Below, piece after piece: positions 17,121-26,642 of a stretch of DNA of 64,000 bases. Location: positions 496,001 through 560,000 of the forward strand of contig NZ_CAAJGL010000090.1 in assembly GCF_900996225.1 (NCBI RefSeq), given 5' to 3'. Source of the stretch: Paraburkholderia sp. BCC1884 (GTDB lineage Bacteria > Pseudomonadota > Gammaproteobacteria > Burkholderiales > Burkholderiaceae). Numbering within the stretch: position 1 is the stretch's first letter; the number at the start of each line of letters is the position of its first letter. The notes under the pieces were generated by a model, which did no database searches, was not told the origin of the DNA, and saw nothing but the letters and a program-made list of their open reading frames with translations. The position numbers and the translations under genes are program-made.

Positions 17121-17199
17121 GTCCCCGGCAACGCGCGCTAACCCGTCATCTGGGAGGCTTCGATCGGTCTCGCCACGCAGTCGGCCTGGAGAATTTATT

Positions 17200-17210
17200 A
17201 CTAATAATAT
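17200..17210 (+). promoter_or_regulatory. Putative LacI-type operator 3
   Basis: The third exact copy of ACTAATAATAT, 90 bases from operator 2, on the epimerase side of the divergent region. A spacing of 90 bases (between eight and nine helical turns) would allow looping between regulator dimers. Confidence 0.55.
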
Positions 17211-17303
17211 TGACCAACAGGCTTTGGCGTGCGATTCTCGGTCGCGCGGACCCTGACAGTCCGCCGGCCGCGTGCTGTGCGCGGCACGCCCTAGGAGACA
17301 CCG

Positions 17304-17348
17304 ATGCGCGTTCCTGCCGCCATCCGCCCGAGGCCCTGCCTTTTCTGA
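17304..17348 (+). CDS. Candidate 14-residue leader peptide coupled to the epimerase gene
   Basis: ATG at 17304 follows a strong AGGAG ribosome-binding site (spacing about 7). The frame reads MRVPAAIRPRPCLF and stops at TGA 17346-17348, two bases before the epimerase ATG, which itself has no good ribosome-binding site. Ribosomes ending here could restart on the epimerase. Sequence-based inference only. Confidence 0.4.
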   Translation: MRVPAAIRPRPCLF

Positions 17349-17350
17349 CC

Positions 17351-18334
17351 ATGCGCGACGTTTCCTTGAATTCGCTCCCGCCGCTCGCCGATGAGCTCAC
17401 GTGGCTCGACGATCCCGCGATCGTGGCCACTGTCGTCACGCTCTCCGCCGGCGCGTTGCGCGCCGTGATCGCGCCTGAAGTGGGCGGCGCGCTGGCGGCC
17501 TTCTACGAAATCACGCCTGCGGGCGCTCTGCACTGGTTGCGCCCAGCGGTATCGACGGCGTTCACCGAGTCCGATCCGCTGCGCATGGCGAGCTTTCCGC
17601 TGTTTCCCTACTGCAACCGGATTCGCGACGCGCGTTTCGAATTCGACGGCGTGACGATCGATCTCACCGGCAACGACCTGCGTTTCGCCCATGCGCTGCA
17701 TGGCAACGCATGGCGGCATCCGTGGCAAGTGGGCGCGCGCACGGAGAGTTCGGTTGAGTTGCACTTCGAACATGTGCCGGACGCACGCGTGCCCGGCGAC
17801 TGGCCGTTCCACTATCGGGCGCAGCAGCGTATCGAGTTGGTGGACGGTGCGTTGCGCATCACGCTGAGCGGGCAAAACCTGGCGGACCGGCCGATGCCGT
17901 TCGGTATGGGGCATCACCCGTACTATCCGCGCACCGACCACACCCGCGTGCACGCCGAGGTCGCCGGCATGTGGCACGCCGACGAGGAAGTGCTGCCGAC
18001 GCATCTCGGCCCGCACCCGGCAGTCGATGCCTTGCGCAACGGCATGTCGCCGGATGCATTCGAGTTGGATAACAACTTCGCGAACTGGTCGCGCGAGGCG
18101 ACTATTGCGTGGCCGGACGAACACCGTCAACTGACGATGACGGCCGACGCGCCCTTCGATCACATGGTGATCTTCGCGCCTGCGAACGACGCGCAGCTGT
18201 GCGTAGAACCGGTGACCAACACGACGGATTGCTTCAACACCGTCGGCGGCCGCGAGCAGGTGGGCGGCTGCGTCTTGCAGCCGGGCGAAACACTCGCCGC
18301 CACGCTCAGCTGGACGCCGCAACACGCCGGGTAG
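17351..18334 (+). CDS. Aldose 1-epimerase (galactose mutarotase-like)
   Basis: 327 residues of the aldose-1-epimerase fold: early LRAVIAPEVGGALAAFYE, the substrate-site block FPLFPYCNRIRDARF, the catalytic-type histidine regions around RFAHALHGNAW and GMGHHPYYPR, and the C-terminal ELDNNF and CVEPVTNTTDCFN. It interconverts the alpha and beta anomers of aldoses. It is divergent from the LacI regulator and shares its putative operators, so it probably handles the sugar brought in by the YtfQ-type transporter. The longer upstream frame is rejected because it lacks family sequence. Confidence 0.85.
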   Translation: MRDVSLNSLPPLADELTWLDDPAIVATVVTLSAGALRAVIAPEVGGALAAFYEITPAGALHWLRPAVSTAFTESDPLRMASFPLFPYCNRIRDARFEFDGVTIDLTGNDLRFAHALHGNAWRHPWQVGARTESSVELHFEHVPDARVPGDWPFHYRAQQRIELVDGALRITLSGQNLADRPMPFGMGHHPYYPRTDHTRVHAEVAGMWHADEEVLPTHLGPHPAVDALRNGMSPDAFELDNNFANWSREATIAWPDEHRQLTMTADAPFDHMVIFAPANDAQLCVEPVTNTTDCFNTVGGREQVGGCVLQPGETLAATLSWTPQHAG

Positions 18335-18355
18335 CGTACGGCGCCGCCGCAGCGT

Positions 18356-19153
18356 TCATTCGACTCGCAAGCGTGCCATATAGGGCAAGTGATCCGACAG
18401 CCACGCAGTTTCCTGCGTCGGCTGGATCCATTCGACCGGCTGCATGCCGCGCACGAACATTTTGTCGAGCGCGAGCGCCGGTGAGAAGGCGGGGAAGGTG
18501 CGCCCTGATTCGCCGAGCAGCGTCGCGACTTCCTGCAGACCATGCTCGCGGAACAGCGGCACCGAGTCGTTACGCCAGTCGTTGAAGTCGCCGGCTAGTA
18601 CCAACGGACCTTCCGGTGCCTCTTTCGCGATCCAGGTGGCGATCCAGTTCATCTGCCGCAAGCGCGCCGAGCGTGTGAGCGCAAGATGCGCGCACAACAG
18701 CGTGACCGAATGGCCGCCAAAGGTTGCCCGCGCCACCAGCAAACCGCGCTTCTCGAAGCGATGCGCGGAAATATCCCAGCGTCCACCGAGATCGAGCGGA
18801 TGCGGCGACAGAATCGCATTGCCATGCCGCCACGAGGGCTTGAACACATTTGGCCCAAGCGCGATGTCGAGTTCCAGTGCGCGAGCGATTTCGGTGGCCT
18901 GACAGTGCCACACATCGCTCAGGGGATCGGCGAGAGGCGCGCCGAAACTACTCGCCAAGGCCGGCGACGGCATGCGCCGCGCCATCGCTTCCTGCAAAAA
19001 GTACGCGTCCGCGTGGGTCGATTGCACCCAGCGCTGCATGGCCTGCCACGCCTGAAAACCAAGCGGCGTGCGGCCTTTATGCAAATTCCAGCTCACCGCG
19101 ACGAAATCCTTCGGTGCAACGCTTTCGCGGATCAATTCTTCGGGGTTTCGCAT
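18356..19153 (-). CDS. Endonuclease/exonuclease/phosphatase family protein
   Basis: 265 residues with the EEP fold motifs in order: VSWNLHKGR (metal-site Asn), FLQEA (Glu), LLCAHLALT (His), LAGDFNDWRND (Asp and Asn) and the final SDHLPYMARL (Asp-His). These are the catalytic residues of DNase I-like hydrolases. The substrate may be DNA, RNA or a phosphoester and cannot be told from the sequence. No signal peptide is visible. It is convergent with the epimerase gene, 21 bases apart. Confidence 0.85.
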   Translation of the reverse strand: MRNPEELIRESVAPKDFVAVSWNLHKGRTPLGFQAWQAMQRWVQSTHADAYFLQEAMARRMPSPALASSFGAPLADPLSDVWHCQATEIARALELDIALGPNVFKPSWRHGNAILSPHPLDLGGRWDISAHRFEKRGLLVARATFGGHSVTLLCAHLALTRSARLRQMNWIATWIAKEAPEGPLVLAGDFNDWRNDSVPLFREHGLQEVATLLGESGRTFPAFSPALALDKMFVRGMQPVEWIQPTQETAWLSDHLPYMARLRVE

Positions 19154-19191
19154 GCCGCGTTATCCACGTGTTCTGGTTGAGGGCTTCGTTC

Positions 19192-19695
19192 TTAGTTGGC
19201 AGCGCTGGCGCCGGTCGCGAGACTCGCACGCACGCGGTAGACCAGGTTCGGATTCTTGTCGACGATGGTCCAGGTGGCCCACTGGCCGGGAGGCACCGTC
19301 AACCCCGGATGACTCGCGCTCACCTGGCGCGGCTGCGGCGGGAGCTTGCAGCCGGTGTCGGTTTGCTGCGCGGTGTCTTCATCGAACGTTTCCTGGGCTT
19401 CGATCGACAACGTGACGCCGTTCGCATCCGCGCGCAGCGGCGAGACGGTTAGCGTGCGCGCCAGATCGATGCTGCCGCCAGGCTGATCCTTGCAGCCGAC
19501 GTTGTGCTGCACCACCTTGTGATGCGTATCCGTGCGCGCCTGGCCGACCGTGGTCGTGCCGTCGAACGCGTCGATCTGCTGGCCGTCGCGCATGACCTGC
19601 AACTGCCATTGCACGACCTGATCTGCTGGACGTTGTTGTGCGTTTGCAAGCAACGAAGTGCCGAGCAACACGGCCGCGATACTGGTTTTCCACAT
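19192..19695 (-). CDS. Secreted protein of unknown function
   Basis: 167 residues with a short signal peptide (cut near LLANAQQRP). The mature part has two cysteines (HNVGCKDQ and TGCKLPPQ) that could form a disulfide in the periplasm. I do not recognise a family with certainty; the overall look is of a beta-rich periplasmic protein. It lies 38 bases behind the start of the EEP gene on the same strand and could share its transcript. Confidence 0.65.
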   Translation of the reverse strand: MWKTSIAAVLLGTSLLANAQQRPADQVVQWQLQVMRDGQQIDAFDGTTTVGQARTDTHHKVVQHNVGCKDQPGGSIDLARTLTVSPLRADANGVTLSIEAQETFDEDTAQQTDTGCKLPPQPRQVSASHPGLTVPPGQWATWTIVDKNPNLVYRVRASLATGASAAN

Positions 19696-19963
19696 AGAAG
19701 AAGTCTCCGGTCACTGCGTCCGGCCAAGTGGTCAGACGGCCATCTTACGCCTGATGGACGGAACGCTTTTCTGACACGTCAAACGGGGCCGGGTTCAGCA
19801 GCAATGCATTTCAGTTGGGGTTGATCCATGGCGAAAACAACCCGTTGTTAGCAGCAGAGCCGCATGACTGCTGGCTTGCACACCAATATGTCGTCGTTAC
19901 ACTGGACTTGAAACGGCGCCGATCAAGCGCCGCCGCAGCAAGGCCAGCCAGACGGGGTAAGCG

Positions 19964-20941
19964 ATGACAACAGCAATGGTCAAACAGGAAATCGCCGTGG
20001 CGTCTTTCAGTCGGGTGTACGACCTCGATCAGGTCGAAACCGCGCTGAACGATCTCGGCGACGGCGCGAACGAGGCATTGCGCGCCACCTACGAAAAGAT
20101 GCTGAAAACCGGCAATCTGCGTTTCTGCGTCAAGCCGAACCGCATGCCGTCAATCGACGATCTGATCGACGCGCTGCCCAACTTTTCGGCGCCCCTCGAC
20201 GACATCCGCAAGCAGGTCGCCCTGTGTCTGGAGACCGAAGACCGACTCGAACTGATGCCGATCCTGCTGCTCGGCGACCCCGGCATCGGCAAGACGCACT
20301 TTGCCAAGCAGTTGGCGCGCCTGCTCGGCACCGCCTACCAATATGTCGCGATGAGTTCGCTGACCGCAGGCTGGATTCTCTCGGGTGCTTCGTCGCAGTG
20401 GAAGAACGCGAAGCCAGGCAAAGTATTCGATGCGCTCGTGAACGGCAGTTACGCCAACCCGGTAATCGCCGTCGACGAAATCGACAAGGCCACCGGCGAT
20501 TCGCAATACGACCCGCTCGGTGCGCTGTACGCGCTGCTCGAGCACGACACGGCGCAGAGCTTCATCGACGAATTCGCCGAGATTCCGATCAACGCCGGGC
20601 ACGTGATCTGGATCGCGACCGCGAACGACGAGCGCTCGATTCCCGAGCCGATCCTGAACCGCATGAACGTCTACGAGATTCCGCCGCCGGATCATGCGGG
20701 CGCGCGCCGCATCGCCCAGGCGATCTACGACGAAATCCGCTCGGCGCACAACTGGGGTTTGCGGTTTCCCGAGGCGCTCGGCGACGCTGCGCTCGACGCG
20801 CTGGTGCGTGCCTCGCCGCGCGAAATGCGACGCGCAATCCTGAATGGCTTCGGCTCGGCGCGTATCGATCGTCGCGATCACGTCGAAGCCGGCGACATTC
20901 GGCTGGATCATGGAAATCGACGAAAACCCATCGGTTTTTGA
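19964..20941 (+). CDS. AAA+ ATPase (MoxR/Lon-like, no protease domain)
   Basis: 325 residues. Walker A GDPGIGKT at 104-111, Walker B AVDEIDK at about 169-175, sensor IWIATANDE and an arginine-finger region EPILNRMNV are all intact. The ATPase part resembles that of Lon, but there is no protease domain and no partner gene alongside. It probably remodels a protein complex; the client is unknown. A clean terminator follows. Confidence 0.8.
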   Translation: MTTAMVKQEIAVASFSRVYDLDQVETALNDLGDGANEALRATYEKMLKTGNLRFCVKPNRMPSIDDLIDALPNFSAPLDDIRKQVALCLETEDRLELMPILLLGDPGIGKTHFAKQLARLLGTAYQYVAMSSLTAGWILSGASSQWKNAKPGKVFDALVNGSYANPVIAVDEIDKATGDSQYDPLGALYALLEHDTAQSFIDEFAEIPINAGHVIWIATANDERSIPEPILNRMNVYEIPPPDHAGARRIAQAIYDEIRSAHNWGLRFPEALGDAALDALVRASPREMRRAILNGFGSARIDRRDHVEAGDIRLDHGNRRKPIGF

Positions 20942-20967
20942 GCTTTTTTGCCCATTTTCAGTGAGTA

Positions 20968-20990
20968 AACCGCCTCCGGGCGGTTTTTTT
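20968..20990 (+). terminator. Rho-independent terminator of the AAA+ ATPase gene
   Basis: AACCGCC and GGCGGTT form a 7-base stem with a 4-base loop, followed by five Ts. Confidence 0.85.
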
Positions 20991-21198
20991 ATGACCAAAA
21001 CCGGAAATCCCTACCCAAAATAAGGTCAATGTCGCAGCAATTGTTGCTGATAATGAGATGCTAAGTTGTTAGCAATCGGTCTAGATTTTCGATAGTCAGG
21101 GAATACACTGAGCCCAACGAGATGACGGCAGTGCAAGACGCCGGACGCCATCGTCGCAACAGATAAAAACCCGAATTCAACGACTATTGGAAACCATC

Positions 21199-21621
21199 AT
21201 GAGAACCGCTTCCTTCGCTTTGCTCTTCTCCGTCGCCGTCACCGCTCCGGCTTTCGCAAGTGGCTATGGCCCGGCCACCTCGTATCGTCCGGAAGTCGCG
21301 ACGTACACCCAGCCGAGCGGCGTGACCCGCGCGCAAGTTCAGGCCGACGTCGTGCAGGCTCGCGCTGCCGGCGAACTGAACCAGAACCCGTACGCGCCGA
21401 TCTCCGCCGATAGCGTGAGCGCCACGCCGGACAATGGCCCGAAGACGCGCGCCGAGGTGAAGGCTGAGCTGGTCGAGGCTCGCGCCAACGGTGAACTGAA
21501 CGTGAATCCGAATGCGCCGGCGTATCAGCAGCAACTGGCGGTCGGCGGCTATACGGCGCCGCGCGCGCAGAAGAGCAGCCTTGCGCAAGTGTTCCATCGC
21601 GCCGTCAGCACGCAGAACTAA
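21199..21621 (+). CDS. DUF4148 secreted protein
   Basis: 140 residues with a signal peptide (cut near APAFASGY). It contains two copies of the DUF4148 repeat, TRAQVQADVVQARAAGELN and TRAEVKAELVEARANGELN, about 45 residues apart. This small exported family is common in Burkholderiales; its function is unknown. The ATG at 21199 is preferred to an in-frame TTG 12 bases earlier. A second family member lies at 45449. Confidence 0.85.
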   Translation: MRTASFALLFSVAVTAPAFASGYGPATSYRPEVATYTQPSGVTRAQVQADVVQARAAGELNQNPYAPISADSVSATPDNGPKTRAEVKAELVEARANGELNVNPNAPAYQQQLAVGGYTAPRAQKSSLAQVFHRAVSTQN

Positions 21622-21902
21622 GCCTTCACACCGGTCGAAGAACTCAGCGCCCCACCTCCACGCGGCGTACACTGAATCAGTCTGACCGCTACGTTTGAGA
21701 CCTGCTCAAGACCGCATGCCCGCCGTCGTTTCCGACTGCGGGCATTTCTGTCTGTGCGGCGTCGTACAATTTTGCGTAGCGGTTGCGAAAAGGCAGGTGC
21801 GTTCGGCAGCGAGCGGTGTGCGGCGAGGGAAGGCCGCATCCTGTCTTCATCACTATCAGGTGAACGAGGCAGCGCGCGGCGAGGTCAGCCGCGTCAAGGG
21901 AC

Positions 21903-23009
21903 ATGGACCAAATCGAATGTGTAGTGATTGGCGCGGGCGTGATCGGCCTCGCCGTGGCGCGCGGGCTGGCCGCTCGGGGGCGCGAAGTGATCGTGCTGGA
22001 AGCGGCCGAGGCGATCGGCGTGGGCACGAGTTCGCGCAATAGCGAGGTGATTCATGCGGGCATCTACTATCCCCGCGGCTCGCTCAAGGCGGCGCTCTGC
22101 GTGCGTGGCCGCGAAATGCTCTACGAGTACTGCACGGAGCGCAACGTACCGCATTCGCGCTGCGGCAAGTTGCTGGTGGCGACCTCGCGCAACCAGATTC
22201 CTCAGCTCGAAAGCATCATGGCGAAGGGCCGCGACAACGGCGTGCTCGACCTGATGCGAATCACCGGCGACCAGGCGCAAGCGCTCGAACCGGCGCTCGA
22301 CTGCGTCGAAGCCGTGTTCTCGCCGCAGACGGGCATCGTCGACAGTCATCAGTTGATGCTCGCGCTTCAGGGCGACGCCGAACGCGATGGCGCGGTGTGC
22401 GCTTTTCACGCGCCGGTCGAGGCGATCGTAGCGAGCAACGGCCGTTTCATCATCACCGTGGGCGGCAGCGCGCCGACCACCATCAGCGCGGCCTGCGTGA
22501 TCAACAGCGCGGGTCTGCACGCCAACTCCCTCGCGCGCTCGATCCGGGGACTCGACCCGCGCCACGTGCCGCCGCTCTATCTGGCGCGCGGCAACTACTT
22601 CAGCATCTCGGGGCGCGCGCCGTTCAGCCGTCTGATCTATCCGATGCCGAACGAGGCCGGCCTCGGCGTGCATCTGACGATCGATCTCGGCGGTCAGGCG
22701 CGTTTCGGCCCCGACGTCGAATGGGTCGATGCGATCAATTACGACGTCGATCCGCGTCGGGCGGAATCGTTTTATGCGGCGATTCGTGCGTACTGGCCCG
22801 CGCTGCCTGATCATGCGTTGCAGCCCGCGTACGCGGGAATTCGTCCGAAGCTGTCGGGCCCGGGCGAGCCTGCTGCCGATTTCGTGATTCAGGGACCAGC
22901 TGCGCACGGTGTGCGCGGACTCGTCAACCTCTTCGGAATCGAGTCGCCGGGATTGACCGCCTCGCTTGCGATCGCGCAACGAGTGTGCGAGTTGAGCGGC
23001 CGCGCTTGA
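21903..23009 (+). CDS. FAD-dependent oxidoreductase, L-2-hydroxyglutarate oxidase-like
   Basis: 368 residues of the DAO fold. The FAD dinucleotide-binding loop VIGAGVIGLAVARGLAARG is at the N-terminus, followed by SSRNSEVIHAGIYYPRGSLK, which is typical of LhgO-type enzymes. The C-terminal PAYAGIRPKLSGPG and NLFGIESPGLTASL complete the family pattern. It probably oxidises a 2-hydroxy acid and passes electrons to the respiratory chain. The exact substrate is inference. Confidence 0.83.
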   Translation: MDQIECVVIGAGVIGLAVARGLAARGREVIVLEAAEAIGVGTSSRNSEVIHAGIYYPRGSLKAALCVRGREMLYEYCTERNVPHSRCGKLLVATSRNQIPQLESIMAKGRDNGVLDLMRITGDQAQALEPALDCVEAVFSPQTGIVDSHQLMLALQGDAERDGAVCAFHAPVEAIVASNGRFIITVGGSAPTTISAACVINSAGLHANSLARSIRGLDPRHVPPLYLARGNYFSISGRAPFSRLIYPMPNEAGLGVHLTIDLGGQARFGPDVEWVDAINYDVDPRRAESFYAAIRAYWPALPDHALQPAYAGIRPKLSGPGEPAADFVIQGPAAHGVRGLVNLFGIESPGLTASLAIAQRVCELSGRA

Positions 23010-23185
23010 GTGACGTAGCGCTCACGCGCGGTTCACGTATAGACCACGCAGAAGTCGCGCGCTGGCCCGTACCAATCCGGTTATCTCTATCATTTGGGCC
23101 GTCACGCGCTACGGCTTCGTTGCTATCCTTGGGGACCGCTGTCAAAGAACGGCGATCAGTTCACTATAAATGGAGTGAGTCCCCC

Positions 23186-23497
23186 ATGAAATCGTCCCGT
23201 CGTAGCTTTCTGATTACCAGCATTGGTGTCGCTTCCACATTCGCCCTCTCGCGCCAGGCATTCGCCGACGCACCGAAGGTCGCCGAAACCGATCCGACTG
23301 CGCAAGCGCTCGGCTATAAAGCCGACGCGAGCAAAGTCGACAAGGCCAAGTTCGCAAAATACGCAGCCGGGCAGGACTGCGGCAACTGCAGTTTCTATCA
23401 GGCGAAAGCCACTGACCCGTGGGGCGGCTGCCCGATGTTCGCGGGCAAGCAGGTCGCCAGCAAGGGTTGGTGCAGTGCATATAACAAGAAGGCCTGA
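23186..23497 (+). CDS. High-potential iron-sulfur protein (HiPIP)
   Basis: 103 residues. The twin-arginine start SRRSFLITS points to Tat export of the folded protein. Four cysteines in HiPIP spacing, C65, C68, C82 and C96 (CGNC, GGCPMF, GWCSAY), hold a 4Fe-4S cluster. It is a soluble periplasmic electron carrier. A GGAGTGAG ribosome-binding site precedes the ATG, and a terminator follows, so it is probably a single-gene unit. Confidence 0.92.
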   Translation: MKSSRRSFLITSIGVASTFALSRQAFADAPKVAETDPTAQALGYKADASKVDKAKFAKYAAGQDCGNCSFYQAKATDPWGGCPMFAGKQVASKGWCSAYNKKA

Positions 23498-23578
23498 TAC
23501 CGGTTGAAGCTTGCACACGTTTGATATCGCGCGAATTGCGTTGCAGCATTGCGGCGCGCGATCGAGCATTGATCATTG

Positions 23579-23613
23579 AGGCGTCTGCCGCTCCACGCGA
23601 CCGACGCCTTTTT
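23579..23613 (+). terminator. Terminator behind the HiPIP gene
   Basis: AGGCGTC (23579-23585) and GACGCCT (23603-23609) pair, followed by a T-run. Confidence 0.65.
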
Positions 23614-23722
23614 GTTCCTTGAAAACAGCGGATGCGCTCCTTACACTCCAAGGCGCACACCAACGCGCAGTGACGCGAGAACGACGAACCACGGCACATG
23701 TTTCGCAGGCTGGGAGACTCGT

Positions 23723-25015
23723 ATGACACCAGCTTCAAAAAGCCTTCATACGCGAGCGGTTGTCGCGGCTGTGGTCGGCAATGCGCTCGAATGGTACGAC
23801 TTCACCGTGTTCGGCTTTCTGACAGTGGTGATCGCGCAAGTCTTCTTTCCTGCCGGCGACAACTACGCGTCGCTGCTTCTCACCACCGCGACCGTCGGCG
23901 TCGCCTTCGTCATGCGGCCGATCGGCGGCATCGTACTCGGACTCTATGCGGATCGCGCGGGACGCAAGGCGGCGTTGTCGCTCGTGATCGCGTTGATGAC
24001 GCTCGGCATCCTGCTGCTCGCCATTGCACCGCCGTATTCGGCGATCGGTATCGGCGCACCGTTGATGATCGTGCTCGGCAGATCGTTGCAAGGCTTTTCC
24101 GCCGGCGGCGAGTTTGGCAGTTCGACGGCGCTGCTGATTGAAGCCGCACCCTTCTCGCGGCGCGGTCTCTACGGCAGTTGGCAGATGGCGAGCCAGGCGG
24201 CGGCGCTGCTGCTCGGGGCGTTGGTCAGCGCGGCGATCACGCGGGGACTCTCGCCCGAAGCATTGAAGTCCTGGGGATGGCGTGTGCCCTTCCTGCTGGG
24301 TTTGATTATCGGACCGATCGGCTTTTATATCCGCCGGCATCTCGTCGATTCCGAAGCCTTTCTCCTCGCGCAAAAAACTGCGCGGCGTGCGACGCTCGGC
24401 GAAGTTTTGCGCGGCCATAGCCGCGACGTGCTGTGCGGACTCGGCTCGGTAATCGCGCTGACGGTGACGATCTACGTACTGATCAGCTATCTACCGACCT
24501 TGGCGGTGACGCAACTGAAGCTGCCGTACGCGCAATCCTTCTACGCCGTGATTGTCGGCAATCTACTGTTGACACTGCTCTCGCCGCTGGCCGGCGCATG
24601 GTCCGACAGGATCGGACGTAAAGGACTGTCGCTGTGGTCGCTGGTGCTGACGCTCGTGATCATTTATCCACTGTTCGCGTGGCTCGCGGCCGAGCCGAGC
24701 GTGTCGAAACTGATTCTCGTCCAGGCGCTGCTGTCGATCACGCTGTCGGGTTACTACGGACCCTTCGGCGCGCTGATCGCCGAACTGTTTCCGGCCAACG
24801 TACGCTCCACGGGTTTATCGCTCGCCTACAACGTCGCGGTGATGCTGTTCGGCGGCTTCGGTCCATTCGTCGTGACGTGGCTCATCAACACGACAGGCTC
24901 GCCGCTCGCGCCGACTTACTATGTGATGGGAGGACTGGCGCTGTCGATCGTCGCGATCGCGTGCATTCCCGGCAAACGTCACGCGGATCTCGATGCGCAC
25001 CGCAAGCCGGCATGA
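23723..25015 (+). CDS. MFS transporter, metabolite:H+ symporter type
   Basis: 430 residues with about twelve membrane segments. GNALEWYDFTVFGFL near the N-terminus, the loop GLYADRAGRKAA and LQGFSAGGEFGSST are hallmarks of the citrate/proline-betaine (MHS) subfamily. It should carry a small organic acid or osmolyte into the cell with protons. The GGGAG ribosome-binding site 5 bases before ATG 23723 fixes the start; the longer frame before it is not family sequence. Confidence 0.88.
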   Translation: MTPASKSLHTRAVVAAVVGNALEWYDFTVFGFLTVVIAQVFFPAGDNYASLLLTTATVGVAFVMRPIGGIVLGLYADRAGRKAALSLVIALMTLGILLLAIAPPYSAIGIGAPLMIVLGRSLQGFSAGGEFGSSTALLIEAAPFSRRGLYGSWQMASQAAALLLGALVSAAITRGLSPEALKSWGWRVPFLLGLIIGPIGFYIRRHLVDSEAFLLAQKTARRATLGEVLRGHSRDVLCGLGSVIALTVTIYVLISYLPTLAVTQLKLPYAQSFYAVIVGNLLLTLLSPLAGAWSDRIGRKGLSLWSLVLTLVIIYPLFAWLAAEPSVSKLILVQALLSITLSGYYGPFGALIAELFPANVRSTGLSLAYNVAVMLFGGFGPFVVTWLINTTGSPLAPTYYVMGGLALSIVAIACIPGKRHADLDAHRKPA

Positions 25016-25063
25016 GCCGGCGAGCCAGGTTTCGCACTCGCCGCGCGCGAATCCCACGCTAAC

Positions 25064-26593
25064 CTAACTCCGCGCCTGCATCAATGGCGGACGTTTGTCG
25101 AACCACGGCCGCGCCGCTTCGAGTTGCGCAGCCAGACGCAGCAGCGTCGCCTCGCCACCCTCGCGCGCGGCAAACTGCACGCCGACCGGCAAGCCCCGTG
25201 CATTCCAGTACAGCGGCACCGACATCGCCGGTTGTCCGCTCAGATTGAAGACTTCCGTGCAGCCCGCCCACGTGAAGGCTTTGTTCGATGCCTCGGTGAG
25301 CACCTTCTTCATCAGCGGTTCGAGAGGCATGGCGGTGACGGCGCGCATCTGCATGCGTTCCGCCGAGGTGGGCTGCATCTCGCCGATCTTGATCGGCGCG
25401 GCTGCCAGTGTCGCGCACAGCAGCACGTCGTAACGGTTCAGCAGATCCGTGAGACGTTCGGTGATGCGGCGCTGTTCTTCGAGTGCGGCGGGCAAACCAC
25501 GCTCGCCGAGCTTGCGGCCGACGTGCGCCATCGTCCACGTCGAAATTTCGAACTCGGCGCGCAGCGGTTTGCGGCCGGTGATGCGCTCGGCATTCAGCAC
25601 CAGTTCTTCCGCCGTCACGGACCACAACGTGAGGAACGCGTGACGAACCGCGGCGAAGTCGATGCCGAGCGATACCGGCTCGATGTTATGACCGAGCGAG
25701 ATCGCCAGTTGCGCGGCGTCGTCGAGCGCGGCGCGCGCGTCGGCGGAAAGCGAAGGCGCGAGCATCGACTCCGTGACATAGGCGATGTTCAGCGGCTTGC
25801 ACGGTTCGCGGCTCGCGCCGAGAAAAGTGCCTGGTGCGCCGAGCGGACGGTCCGCGTTGCCCGACAGCAGATCGAGCAGCACGGCGCTGTCGCGCACACT
25901 GCGTGAGACGGCGAGATCGACGGCGAGCTCGCCGGCGCCGGCCGGCGTCGCTCGTGGCACACGTCCGCGCGATGGTTTGAGGCCGAAGAGTCCGCAGCAT
26001 GAAGCCGGAATGCGGATGGAGCCGCCGCCGTCAGAGGCATGCGCGAGCGGCACGATGCCGGCCGCCACCGCGGCGGCGGCACCGCCGCTCGAGCCGCCCG
26101 GCGTGTGGTCGAGATTCCACGGATTGCGGCACGCGCCGAACAGTTCGGGCTCGGTATAGGGCATTTGCCCGAGTTCGGAAGTGCTGGTCTTGGCGAAGAT
26201 GTTCAGACCGGCTGCTTTCGCGAGCGCGACGACTGGCGCGTCCAGTTCGGGAATGAAATGGCGATAGTGGCGGCTGCCCATCGACATGCGCAGTCCGGCA
26301 ACCGGCGCACCGAGATCCTTGATCAGATAAGGCACGCCCGCTAGCGCCGTCTGCGTGCCGGCGCCATTCGCGTCGATCGCACTATAAGTAGCACCGTTGG
26401 CCCGGCTGGCGTCGTCGCGCGAGGCGCGTTGACGGGCGGCGTCGTAGTCCTTCAGGACAATCGCGTTGATCGCGGGGTTGACGGCTTCGGTGCGGGAGAT
26501 CGCGATGTCGAGCAACTCGCGCGCGCTGGTTTGACGCGTGCGCACCAGCTCGGCGAGGCCGAGGGCGTCATGGGCGAGATAGTCTGATTGCAC
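25064..26593 (-). CDS. Amidase (amidase-signature family)
   Basis: About 509 residues with the Ser-cisSer-Lys triad context: Lys in PYLIKDLGAPV, the GGSSGGAAAAVAAG signature with the first catalytic serine, and the nucleophile in SDGGGSIRIPASC. It hydrolyses amide bonds; homologues include 6-aminohexanoate cyclic-dimer hydrolase, but the substrate is open. The start is uncertain. An ATG at 26638 is in frame, yet a strong hairpin ends 4 bases before it and no ribosome-binding site fits; the GTG at 26593 has GAGGG 10 bases ahead and begins with family sequence (QSDYLAHDALGLAEL), so it is preferred. Confidence 0.87.
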   Translation of the reverse strand: MQSDYLAHDALGLAELVRTRQTSARELLDIAISRTEAVNPAINAIVLKDYDAARQRASRDDASRANGATYSAIDANGAGTQTALAGVPYLIKDLGAPVAGLRMSMGSRHYRHFIPELDAPVVALAKAAGLNIFAKTSTSELGQMPYTEPELFGACRNPWNLDHTPGGSSGGAAAAVAAGIVPLAHASDGGGSIRIPASCCGLFGLKPSRGRVPRATPAGAGELAVDLAVSRSVRDSAVLLDLLSGNADRPLGAPGTFLGASREPCKPLNIAYVTESMLAPSLSADARAALDDAAQLAISLGHNIEPVSLGIDFAAVRHAFLTLWSVTAEELVLNAERITGRKPLRAEFEISTWTMAHVGRKLGERGLPAALEEQRRITERLTDLLNRYDVLLCATLAAAPIKIGEMQPTSAERMQMRAVTAMPLEPLMKKVLTEASNKAFTWAGCTEVFNLSGQPAMSVPLYWNARGLPVGVQFAAREGGEATLLRLAAQLEAARPWFDKRPPLMQARS

Positions 26594-26642
26594 GACGGAT
26601 GAGCCCTCGTTATCGAGTGTTGGATCGGTCGAATGCATGGAA

